Assembly: GCF_001687325.1 (NCBI RefSeq) | Contig: NZ_LZRD01000010.1 | Span: 186,001 to 250,000 of the forward strand | Direction of reading: 5' to 3' | From: Streptomyces sp. PTY087I2 | GTDB taxonomy: Bacteria > Actinomycetota > Actinomycetes > Streptomycetales > Streptomycetaceae | Length of the DNA stretch: 64,000 nucleotides | Shown here: positions 36,025-43,335 of the stretch, piece after piece | Position numbering within the stretch: the first letter of the stretch is position 1 | Layout: each line of letters begins with the position of its first letter | Position numbers and translations under genes: made by a program | The notes under the pieces: generated by a model | Told to the model about the DNA's origin: nothing | Databases searched by the model: none | The model's input: only the letters and a program-made list of their open reading frames with translations

Positions 36025-36057
36025 AAGCCCAGGCCGGATCTCCTCCGGCCTGGGCTT
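36025..36057 (+). terminator. Terminator of the original tRNA-Thr gene
   Basis: A perfect 13-base stem (AAGCCCAGGCCGG, 36025-36037, with its complement 36045-36057) and a 7-base loop, eight bases after the tRNA fragment. It marks the right side as the original chromosomal downstream region. Confidence 0.8.
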
Positions 36058-36168
36058 CTGTCGTCGGTCTGACATGGGCGGCGCAGGGCCGTTTATTTCT
36101 TGTCCATCAGACCCTTATCGCGGTTCCCTACGATCACGGGCGAGGTCCGAACTCCATGGGGGAACCAC

Positions 36169-37203
36169 ATGCTCCGCATCCACTTCAATGACGCGGATCT
36201 GGCCAGGACCCGGCTCGCCCCCGCTCCCGACCCGCTGTTCGAGGTGGCGGCGAGCATGCACCGGTTGCAGTCCAGCCGAGGCCGCTGGGCCTACGCCGGG
36301 TGGTATCGGGAGGCGCGGCGGGATCTGCGGGAGCAGGGGCTGGAACGGGCGCTGCGGAGTGTTCTGCTGCCCATGTATCCCCGGGCCGCTTACTACCCGG
36401 ACTTTCTGACGCCGTCCTCCGGGGTGGAGGGGCTGGAAGCAGGGCTGGAGGCGCTGCTGGCCACGCCGTCGGAGCGGGTCTCCGAGGAGGTCGGCATGCT
36501 GGACCGGCTCATCGGGGCGCCGGGGTGGGCCGGGCGGCTGGCCGAGCATGAGGTGCGTCGGGAGTTCGTGGGGGTACTGCGTGCGTATTACGGTGCCGTC
36601 GTCGTGCCCCATCAGGATCGGATCCAGGCCCGGATCGAGGCCGAGCGGGCGGTGCGGGGCCGGGGACTGCTGCATGGCGGGGTCGAGGGCATGCTCGCCG
36701 GGCTCGGGCCCATGTTCCGGTGGTGTCCGCCGGTGCTGGAGGTCGCGTATCCGCGGCAGACGCAGGACCGGGATCTGTATCTGAACGGCCGGGGGCTCAC
36801 CCTCGTACCCTCGTATTTCAACTGGGGCGAGCCGGTCGCGTTCGCCGATCCCGGGTTGCCGCCGGTGCTCTGGTACTCGCTGCTGCATGAGCCCGCCGCC
36901 CGGCCCCTGCGGGAAGAGGATCCCGATCGGTCCCTGGCCAATCTGCTCGGGCGGGCCCGGGCGATCGCTCTGCGGGTGGCGGCCGGTGGGGCCACCACGG
37001 GGGAGATCGCCCGTGCGGCCGGGGTTTCGGCGTCCGCCGCCAGCCGGCATGCCACGGTGCTGCGTGATGCGGGGCTCATTACGACCGTCCGCGACGGGCC
37101 CGCTGTTCTGCATACGCTCACCCCCACCGGTGCGTCCGTTCTGCGTGCCGCCCAGGGCGCGGCGGGTGACGTGGTCCTGGGCGAGGCCGTTGAGCTGAGC
37201 TGA
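36169..37203 (+). CDS. ArsR-type winged-helix regulator (DUF5937-like)
   Basis: A 344-residue protein. The N-terminal 270 residues (MLRIHFNDADLARTRLA onward) match the layout of DUF5937 proteins. The C-terminal winged helix is GEIARAAGVSASAASRHATVLRDAGLI with wing TTVRDGPAVLHTLT (about 285-335). Such proteins are common ArsR-like regulators in Streptomyces; their ligand is unknown. ATG 36169 follows TGGGGGAAC. It is the first chromosomal gene right of the tRNA fragment and ends in a long hairpin shared with the convergent kinase gene. Confidence 0.85.
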   Translation: MLRIHFNDADLARTRLAPAPDPLFEVAASMHRLQSSRGRWAYAGWYREARRDLREQGLERALRSVLLPMYPRAAYYPDFLTPSSGVEGLEAGLEALLATPSERVSEEVGMLDRLIGAPGWAGRLAEHEVRREFVGVLRAYYGAVVVPHQDRIQARIEAERAVRGRGLLHGGVEGMLAGLGPMFRWCPPVLEVAYPRQTQDRDLYLNGRGLTLVPSYFNWGEPVAFADPGLPPVLWYSLLHEPAARPLREEDPDRSLANLLGRARAIALRVAAGGATTGEIARAAGVSASAASRHATVLRDAGLITTVRDGPAVLHTLTPTGASVLRAAQGAAGDVVLGEAVELS

Positions 37204-37215
37204 CGGGTCTGGTCG

Positions 37216-37275
37216 CGCCACCGTTCTTCGGGTGGTGCCCCCGGTCCACTGTGGCGGGGGCGAAGAACGGTGGCG
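37216..37275. terminator. Long hairpin between convergent genes
   Basis: A perfect 15-base stem, CGCCACCGTTCTTCG (37216-37230) and CGAAGAACGGTGGCG (37261-37275), encloses a 30-base GC-rich loop that can fold further. It lies between the ArsR-type gene and the Ser/Thr kinase gene and can work in both directions. Confidence 0.75.
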
Positions 37276-37348
37276 GACCGCCGTTTCCACTGTGGCCCGG
37301 GCGGGGCGGGCCGGGCCATGCTGTTGCGGCTGAGTGCAAAAGCGCAGG

Positions 37349-38227
37349 TCAGTGGGGGGTGTGGCGTACGCGGTGGAGCAGGGTGCGGGTGTCGGGGCGG
37401 TCGGCGGGTGTCCGGGCCAGGCAGTCGCGGATGATCTCGTTCCAGGTGGGCGGGAGGGCGGGGGACAGCCGGAGCTGCTGGGTTCCGCGGGCGTAGCGGG
37501 TCGCTGCGTCGCAGCGGACGGCCGTGGTGTCGCCGGGCAGGGGGTGGGCGCCGGTGAGGAGGGTGTGGGCGAGGACGCCGAAGGCCCATACGTCGACCGA
37601 TGGCTGTACGCGGGTGCCTCGTTCGTCCATCTCGGGCCAGAGCTGTTCGGGCGGGGTGTGGTCGCGGCTGGTGAAGGGGGGTGCGTAGGCGTGGGTGCCT
37701 TCGAGGCGGGCGGCGGTGTTGAAGTCGGCGAGGCGTACGGTTCCGTCGGCCATGACCAGGATGTTGGCCGGTTTGAGGTCGCCGTGGATCCAGCCCGCGT
37801 CGTGGAGGTGGGTCAGGCCTTCGCAGATCTGGGTCAGGGTCGTGTTGGGGTCGGTGGGCGGTGTCGTGGCGGTGTGCAGGCAGGAGTCGGCGCGTTCGAG
37901 GACCAGGGCGGTGGCGCCGTGGAGTTGTGGGTGCCGGGGGTCGTGGGCGGTGAGGGTGCCGTACAGGCGGATCAGCCGGGGTGAGCGGAGGTGGCCGAGG
38001 AGTTCGACCTCGCGCCGGAGCAGGCTGTGCAGGGGGCCGTGGCCGGGGCGGTGAGGTGTACGGGTGTGGGTGGGCCAGATTTTGAGGGCGGCGGTGCGGG
38101 GGGTGCCGTGGGTGCGGTGTGCGGCGTACACGGTGGTGAAGGCGCCCGAGGCGAGGGGTTCGTCGACTTGCCAGTCGCCGATGCGGTAGCCCCGGGGGAC
38201 GGTGACGGTGTGCCGGCCGGTTCTCAT
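37349..38227 (-). CDS. Ser/Thr protein kinase
   Basis: A 292-residue cytoplasmic eukaryotic-type kinase that is only the catalytic domain. It has a glycine loop LASGAFTTVY (about 23-32), the ATP-binding Lys in AALKIWP, the catalytic loop HGDLKPANI (HRD replaced by HGD), and a metal-binding DFN in place of DFG (LADFNTAA). The activation end is TPPEQLWPE and the later Asp is in SVDVWAFGVL. The DFN change is seen in some active kinases. There is no membrane helix or PASTA domain. The ATG overlaps the stop of the FHA-like gene, so the two are coupled. Confidence 0.85.
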   Translation of the reverse strand: MRTGRHTVTVPRGYRIGDWQVDEPLASGAFTTVYAAHRTHGTPRTAALKIWPTHTRTPHRPGHGPLHSLLRREVELLGHLRSPRLIRLYGTLTAHDPRHPQLHGATALVLERADSCLHTATTPPTDPNTTLTQICEGLTHLHDAGWIHGDLKPANILVMADGTVRLADFNTAARLEGTHAYAPPFTSRDHTPPEQLWPEMDERGTRVQPSVDVWAFGVLAHTLLTGAHPLPGDTTAVRCDAATRYARGTQQLRLSPALPPTWNEIIRDCLARTPADRPDTRTLLHRVRHTPH

Positions 38228-39000
38228 GCGCATCCCTCGTACGTGCGGGAGGCACGGGAGATGCGGGACGTGTGGGAGGCGCTGGAGGCCAGCACGATGA
38301 GGTCGTCCTCGCGCACGAGGTCGAAGCGCAGGGCGAGGGAGACCAGGGCTTCCTTCTTGCCGTTGGCGCGGCGGCCGGGTTCGGCGGTCTCCGGGCCGGG
38401 GCGTACGCGCAGTTTGAGGGCCAGGTAGTCGATGTTCCAGTAGACGGAGGACCGTTTGACGGTCGGCCAGGAGGGGCGCAGCCGTTGGACGAGGTGGTCG
38501 ACGGCGGGCGTGGGGGCGTGGGGTTCGCCGCGCAGGCGGGGTTCGCACAGGGCGGCGAGGACGGCGAAGTAGCGCTTGGTGCGGTCGAGGCTGAAGGCGG
38601 GGGTGGTCGCGGAGCCGGGGAGTTCGTGGGCTTCCGGTCCGGTGAAGATCTGGCGGGGCGCCCAGACGTCGAAGGCCAGGAGGTCGCCCGCGGCGGGCAG
38701 GACGACGCGGGAGAACTCGAAGGCCACGGGGGCGTCGACGCGGCCGGGGGCGACTTTGATGTGCTCGCCCGCGCCTTCGGGGTTCTCCACCACGTAGGTC
38801 TGGTCGGCGCTGCGGTTGGTCAGGAGCCAGAAGTCGCGTTGTGCGGAGATGTCCCCGGCGATGCGGGGGACGCCTTCGTGGGCGATGGTGAGGCCGCCGG
38901 GTGTTTCCCGTCGGCCGAAGGTGAGGCTTTCGCCGGAGGCGATTCTGATCTGGCCGCCCGGGCGCGCGCATGCCGGAGGTACGACGATGACGCTGTACAT
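38224..39000 (-). CDS. FHA-like protein coupled to the Ser/Thr kinase
   Basis: A 258-residue soluble protein. Residues about 15-90 follow the FHA pattern: the Gly-Arg in LTFGRRE, RIAGDISAQRDFWLLTN, and the Asn-Arg-Ser turn before YVVEN. FHA domains bind phosphothreonine. The rest is helical, with a wHTH-like segment near the C-terminus (KEALVSLALRFDLVREDDLI). Four-base overlap with the kinase gene suggests a kinase-substrate or kinase-adaptor pair. The start ATG 39000 has a GAGGGGACAAG ribosome site. Confidence 0.75.
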   Translation of the reverse strand: MYSVIVVPPACARPGGQIRIASGESLTFGRRETPGGLTIAHEGVPRIAGDISAQRDFWLLTNRSADQTYVVENPEGAGEHIKVAPGRVDAPVAFEFSRVVLPAAGDLLAFDVWAPRQIFTGPEAHELPGSATTPAFSLDRTKRYFAVLAALCEPRLRGEPHAPTPAVDHLVQRLRPSWPTVKRSSVYWNIDYLALKLRVRPGPETAEPGRRANGKKEALVSLALRFDLVREDDLIVLASSASHTSRISRASRTYEGCA

Positions 39001-39116
39001 GGACTTGTCCCCTCGTCAAGCCATGAGGGCCACCCTCCCCCGGTCCATCAATGGGGGAGGGTAGGCGAGGTCGGCGTATGGGTAAAGGGGGGTGGGGTTC
39101 GGCGTGGCGCGGGTGT

Positions 39117-39437
39117 TCAGGCGCGGTTCGGGGCGCCGATGGTCAGCTCCACCTCGTCTTCCTTCTGTGCGATTCCCTTGACGGCCCAGGTGCTGTCGTC
39201 GATGGGGGTGCCGGCCGCGGTGGTGTAGGCGGCGACCGTGAGGGTCGGGCCGGTCGGGGACTCGGTGTGCAGCTCTGCCGCGGTGGCCGTTCCGTCGGAG
39301 AAGCGCAGGTGTGCCTCGATCGGCTCCGGGGTTGCCGCGAAGGCCGCCGGGTGGGGCAGGCCCTGGAGGCGGCAGCGCGCGCCCGGGAACAGGTGGGTGT
39401 GCGTGCAGAGGGCGAGGTAGGCCTTGGGGTGGGGCAT
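39117..39437 (-). CDS. Small hypothetical protein upstream of the FHA/kinase pair
   Basis: A 106-residue protein with no signal or membrane segment. It begins MPHPKAYLALCTHTHLFPGARC and its second half is beta-strand-like (GPTLTVAAYTTAAGTPIDD, ending EVELTIGAP). It lies about 115 bases upstream of the FHA-like gene on the same strand and may share its promoter. Family not recognised. The frame is long and its codon pattern regular, but function cannot be inferred. Confidence 0.55.
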   Translation of the reverse strand: MPHPKAYLALCTHTHLFPGARCRLQGLPHPAAFAATPEPIEAHLRFSDGTATAAELHTESPTGPTLTVAAYTTAAGTPIDDSTWAVKGIAQKEDEVELTIGAPNRA

Positions 39438-39565
39438 GCGGGGGTCTCCGGGGTGGTGCTCGGCGCTGGGGCTGGTGTCACGCCGTGCGTCGTGTGCGCG
39501 GCGCTTGCGTCAGTACATCCGGTGGGGCGGCGGAAGGAGGGTGTGCCACGCGGAGGCGCTGGTGC

Positions 39566-39732
39566 GCCATGGTGGCACCATGTGGCGCCGAGGTGATGCC
39601 ATTCGAGGGTGGGTGGGGTGTCGCCATGGTGCTGTCGTGGGGTTGCTGGTCGTTGCTGTGCAGGTCAGAGGGGGTTCTCGGGTTCTTGCGCCAGAGTGGC
39701 TCGACGTGGTGCCATTCATGTGCCATGATGGC
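39566..39732 (+). promoter_or_regulatory. Three GCCATGRTG(G)C sites upstream of the RHH gene
   Basis: GCCATGGTGGC (39566-39576), GCCATGGTGC (39623-39632) and the palindromic GCCATGATGGC (39722-39732) precede the ribbon-helix-helix gene. The last ends three bases before its ATG (39736). Ribbon-helix-helix proteins bind short repeated sites of this kind, so autoregulation is likely but inferred. Confidence 0.5.
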
Positions 39733-39735
39733 GTC

Positions 39736-40260
39736 ATGGACCTCACCCCGTACGTCGACAATCTCCGGCGGGAACTCGCCGTCGCCGCGGATGCCGGCGG
39801 TGACGAAGCCCGTGCTCTTGCCGAGCGGCTCAGTGCTCCTCTGGAGTCTGCTGTCCGGCTGACCCTGCTCAACGTGCTCTCCGCGGCCATGAGCGACGTC
39901 ACCCGGGAGTTGGCTCCCGGCTCGGTCGACGTACGGCTGCGCGGGCTCGATCCCGAGTTCGTGGTGACATCGCCGCCGGCGCCCGAGCCCGTGCGGGAGG
40001 AGCGGGAGCCGGTCGTGGCTCCCGTCGTGGCCGTGCCGCCCGCCGCGGAGGCCGACGACGGCACCATGGTCCGGATCAACCTCCGTCTCCCCGCCCACCT
40101 CAAGGGCCGCGCCGAGGGTGCGGCGGCGGCGGAGGGGCTGTCGGTCAACGCCTGGCTCGTGCGAGCCGTGTCCGTCGCCCTCGACGGCGGGGGGCGCGCG
40201 AGCGCGCCGGGCCGGGGCAAGGACTCGGGCGGTCGCGGTTTCACCGGCTGGGTCCGTTAG
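39736..40260 (+). CDS. Ribbon-helix-helix (Arc/HicB-like) regulator
   Basis: A 174-residue protein. An N-terminal helical part (MDLTPYVDNLRRELAVAAD) is followed by a Pro/Val-rich linker and then an Arc-type ribbon-helix-helix (about 110-155, MVRINLRLPAHLKGRAEGAA, then LSVNAWLVRAVSVAL) with a basic tail. Such genes are annotated toxin-antitoxin HicB-family in Streptomyces but usually have no HicA partner; none is seen here. It stands upstream of a DUF4097-ABC transporter operon on the same strand, which it may regulate. ATG 39736 is used because the helical start begins there. Confidence 0.8.
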   Translation: MDLTPYVDNLRRELAVAADAGGDEARALAERLSAPLESAVRLTLLNVLSAAMSDVTRELAPGSVDVRLRGLDPEFVVTSPPAPEPVREEREPVVAPVVAVPPAAEADDGTMVRINLRLPAHLKGRAEGAAAAEGLSVNAWLVRAVSVALDGGGRASAPGRGKDSGGRGFTGWVR

Positions 40261-40372
40261 CGGCCGCCGGCTCACACCTCACTTCACCGGCGGATCGCCG
40301 ATCCGGCCGACGTACCCCATCGACCACCACTGATCGCTCATCAACTCACCGAGCCACGAGGACGGGACAGCC

Positions 40373-41263
40373 ATGCCTTCTTTCGATACCCCTGAGCCGA
40401 TCTCCGCCGTCGTCGAGCTGGACGCCGGTACCGCCCGCATCACCGCCGGCAAGCGCACCGACACGGTCGTCGAGGTGCTCCCGGGCAACGGGGCCGACCA
40501 GGACGACGTACGCGCCGTGCGGCAGACCCAGGTCTCCTGCTCGGGCGGTCGCCTCACCGTCAGGACCCCGAAGAAGCGGACCCTGTTCGGCAAGCCGGGC
40601 TCCGTCGTCGTGAGCATCGAACTGCCCGCCGGGTCCGACGTGCGGGGCGCCTCCGCCCTGGGCGGCTTCTTCTGCGAAGGACCCCTCGGCGAGGTGCGGC
40701 TGAAGACCTCGCTCGGCGACCTCCAGGTGGACGAGGCGGCCCGCGTTGAGCTCACCACCGACCACGGCGACATCCGGCTGGCGCGCTCCACCGGGAGCGC
40801 CGAGGCCGTCGGCTCGGGCCGGGTCGAGATCGGCTCGGTCGCCGGGGCCGCGGTTGTCAAGAACGGCAACGGTACGACCGAGATCGACGAGGTCGGCGGA
40901 GAGCTGAAGGTCAACGCGGCCAACGGCGACATCTCCGTGGGCGTCGCGCACGGCGACGTCGTCGCCAAGTCCGCCAACGGCCGGATCGAGATCGGTGTCG
41001 CCCACGCCGGGGTGGAGGCGACCTCCTCCAACGGCCGCATCCGGGTCGGCGACGTGACCCGCGGGCGGATCGCCCTGCGGACGTCGGTCGGCGACCTCGA
41101 AGTGGGCATCCACGAGGGCACCGCCGCCTGGCTCGACCTGAACCCCAAGTTCGGCACCGTACGCAACTCGCTCGGCTCCGCCGCCGGTCCCGAGGACTCC
41201 GACGAGACCGTCGAGGTGCACGCCCGCAGCGGGGCCGGCGACATCGTCGTCCGCCGCGCCTGA
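40373..41263 (+). CDS. DUF4097-family beta-strand repeat protein
   Basis: A 296-residue protein made of short repeated beta strands that suggest a right-handed solenoid: repeats such as GDLQVDEAARVELTTDHGDI, SANGRIEIGVAHAG and SSNGRIRVGDVTRG. There is no signal peptide or membrane helix, so it is probably cytoplasmic. DUF4097 proteins often stand beside ABC exporters or anti-sigma systems. Here it is followed 60 bases later by a DrrA-like ATPase. ATG 40373 follows CGAGGACGGGACAGCC. The role is unknown; a scaffold or sensor for the exporter is possible. Confidence 0.85.
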   Translation: MPSFDTPEPISAVVELDAGTARITAGKRTDTVVEVLPGNGADQDDVRAVRQTQVSCSGGRLTVRTPKKRTLFGKPGSVVVSIELPAGSDVRGASALGGFFCEGPLGEVRLKTSLGDLQVDEAARVELTTDHGDIRLARSTGSAEAVGSGRVEIGSVAGAAVVKNGNGTTEIDEVGGELKVNAANGDISVGVAHGDVVAKSANGRIEIGVAHAGVEATSSNGRIRVGDVTRGRIALRTSVGDLEVGIHEGTAAWLDLNPKFGTVRNSLGSAAGPEDSDETVEVHARSGAGDIVVRRA

Positions 41264-41323
41264 CCCCGCCCGCGCAGATCGACACCACCCCGCTCGGCTC
41301 ACCGCTTGCGAAAGGGAATCAGC

Positions 41324-42325
41324 ATGACTGTCACCCGGGCCTCCGCGCCGCGTGCCGCCCAGGCCGCGACGCAGGCGATCAGCGCCACCGGACTGCGCAA
41401 GTCCTACGGCGACAAGGTCGTGCTCGACGGCATCGACCTGTCGGTGCCGCAGGGCACCGTGTTCTCCCTGCTCGGCCCGAACGGCGCGGGCAAGACCACC
41501 GTCGTCAAGATTCTGTCCACTCTCGTCACCGCCGACGCCGGTGAACTGAGCGTCGGTGGGCACGACTTGGCCGTCGATCCGCAGGCCGTGCGTGCCGCGA
41601 TCGGTGTCACCGGGCAGTTCTCCGCCGTCGACGGACTGATCACCGGCGAGGAGAACATGCTCCTGATGGCCGACCTGCACCACCTTCCCAGGCGTGAGGG
41701 GCGGCGGGTGGCCGCTGAACTCCTGGAGCGTTTCGATCTGGTGGACGCGGCGAAGAAGCCCGCCGCGGGCTACTCCGGCGGGATGAAGCGCCGTCTCGAC
41801 ATCGCCATGACGCTGGTCGGCGGGCCCCGGATCATCTTCCTCGACGAGCCGACCACCGGCCTGGACCCGCGCTCCCGCCACACCATGTGGGGCATCGTCC
41901 GCGAGCTGGTCGCCGACGGGGTCACCGTCTTCCTCACCACCCAGTATCTGGAGGAGGCCGACGAACTGGCCGACCGTATCGCCGTCCTCGACGGCGGGAA
42001 GATCGCCGCCGAGGGCAGCGCCGAGGAGCTGAAACGGATCGTTCCCGGCGGGCACGTCAGGCTGCGGTTCACCGATCCGGACGATTATCGGTCCGCTGCC
42101 TCCGCCCTGCGCGAGGCCGCGCGTGACGACCAGGCGCTGGTGCTGCGCCTTCCCAGCGACGGCAGTCAGCGCGAACTGCGGTCCGTCCTCGACTGGTTGG
42201 ACGCGGCCGGGATCGAGGCCGACGAGCTCACCGTCCACACCCCCGACCTCGACGACGTGTTCTTCGCCCTCACGGGATCCGCCGTCCCGGCTCGGAACAA
42301 CCAGCCCAAGGAGAACGCCCGATGA
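41324..42325 (+). CDS. DrrA-like ABC exporter ATPase
   Basis: A 333-residue ATP-binding subunit of the daunorubicin-resistance type. It has Walker A GPNGAGKTT (about 52-60), signature YSGGMKRRL, Walker B IIFLDEPTTGLDP and switch-region TTQYLEEADELAD. The C-terminal extension (about 235-333) is typical of DrrA. ATG 41324 has AAAGGGA seven bases upstream and is preferred over an in-frame ATG at 41306. It overlaps the permease gene by four bases. The substrate is unknown. Confidence 0.92.
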   Translation: MTVTRASAPRAAQAATQAISATGLRKSYGDKVVLDGIDLSVPQGTVFSLLGPNGAGKTTVVKILSTLVTADAGELSVGGHDLAVDPQAVRAAIGVTGQFSAVDGLITGEENMLLMADLHHLPRREGRRVAAELLERFDLVDAAKKPAAGYSGGMKRRLDIAMTLVGGPRIIFLDEPTTGLDPRSRHTMWGIVRELVADGVTVFLTTQYLEEADELADRIAVLDGGKIAAEGSAEELKRIVPGGHVRLRFTDPDDYRSAASALREAARDDQALVLRLPSDGSQRELRSVLDWLDAAGIEADELTVHTPDLDDVFFALTGSAVPARNNQPKENAR

Positions 42326-43113
42326 GCTCTCTCGCCCTCGCCGTCCGCGACGCCGACACCATGGTGCGCCGTAACCTCCTGCACGCCCGGCGCTACCCGT
42401 CCCTCACCCTCAACCTGCTCCTCACGCCTGTCATGCTCCTGCTGCTTTTCGTCTACATCTTCGGCGATGTGATGAGCGCGGGCATCGGCGGCGCGGGGGC
42501 CGACCGGTCCGCGTACATCGCCTACATCGTGCCGGGCCTGCTCCTGCTGACCATCGGCTCCACGGTGGTCGGGACCGCCGTCTCCGTCTCCAACGACATG
42601 ACCGAGGGCATCATCGCCCGCTTCCGCACCATGGCCATCCACCGTGGCTCCGTGCTCGTCGGGCATGTCGTCGGCAGCGTGCTCCAGAGCGTGCTCAGCG
42701 TGGTCCTGGTCGGAGCCGTCGCCGTGGCCATCGGCTTCCGGTCCACGGACGCCACGGCCGTGGAGTGGCTGGCCGCCTTCGGACTGCTGGTGCTCTTTGC
42801 CACCGCCCTCACCTGGGTCGCCGTCGGGATGGGCCTGATCAGCCCGAACGCCGAGGCAGCCAGCAACAATGCCCTGCCGATGGTGCTGCTCCCGATGCTG
42901 TCCAGCGCCTTCATCCCGGTGGAGACGATGCCGGGCTGGTTCCGGCCGATCGCGGAGTACCAGCCCTTCACCCCGGCGATCGAGACCCTGCGCGGCCTGC
43001 TGCTCGGGACCGAGATCGGCCACCACGGCTGGCTCGCCGTCGGCTGGAGCCTCGGGCTCGTGGTCCTCGGCTACTTCTGGGCTACCGCGAAGTTCGCCCG
43101 GGATCCCCGGTAG
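42322..43113 (+). CDS. DrrB-like ABC-2 exporter permease
   Basis: A 263-residue membrane protein with six helices and the ABC-2 pattern: a coupling region before the first helix (RRNLLHARRYPSLTLNLLLTP), NDMTEGIIARFRTMAIHR between helices two and three, and FIPVETMPGWFRPIAEYQPFTP near the C-terminus. It is translationally coupled to the ATPase. A hairpin terminator follows about 110 bases downstream. Confidence 0.92.
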   Translation: MSSLALAVRDADTMVRRNLLHARRYPSLTLNLLLTPVMLLLLFVYIFGDVMSAGIGGAGADRSAYIAYIVPGLLLLTIGSTVVGTAVSVSNDMTEGIIARFRTMAIHRGSVLVGHVVGSVLQSVLSVVLVGAVAVAIGFRSTDATAVEWLAAFGLLVLFATALTWVAVGMGLISPNAEAASNNALPMVLLPMLSSAFIPVETMPGWFRPIAEYQPFTPAIETLRGLLLGTEIGHHGWLAVGWSLGLVVLGYFWATAKFARDPR

Positions 43114-43223
43114 CCGGCCGGGCCGCCGTCCGCCCGCTCGTTCTTCCTCCACCGGGCCCTCCGTGTGGGCGGTACGTCAGTGCAGGTACAGGGGCTCGTT
43201 AAGGCACTCCTAAAGATCCGGCT

Positions 43224-43254
43224 CACCCCGCTCTCCCCAGGGAGCAGCGGGGTG
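43224..43254 (+). terminator. Hairpin after the DrrAB-like operon
   Basis: CACCCCGCT (43224-43232) pairs with AGCGGGGTG (43246-43254) and CTCCC with GGGAG inside it, forming a nearly continuous stem 110 bases after the permease. Confidence 0.65.
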
Positions 43255-43335
43255 CTTCGGGGCTAGGTTGAGTCCGCCGCCCGGGTGTGGCGCCCAATGC
43301 CCATGCGAGAGAAGCCCGTTACAGGGAGCGCCGTC

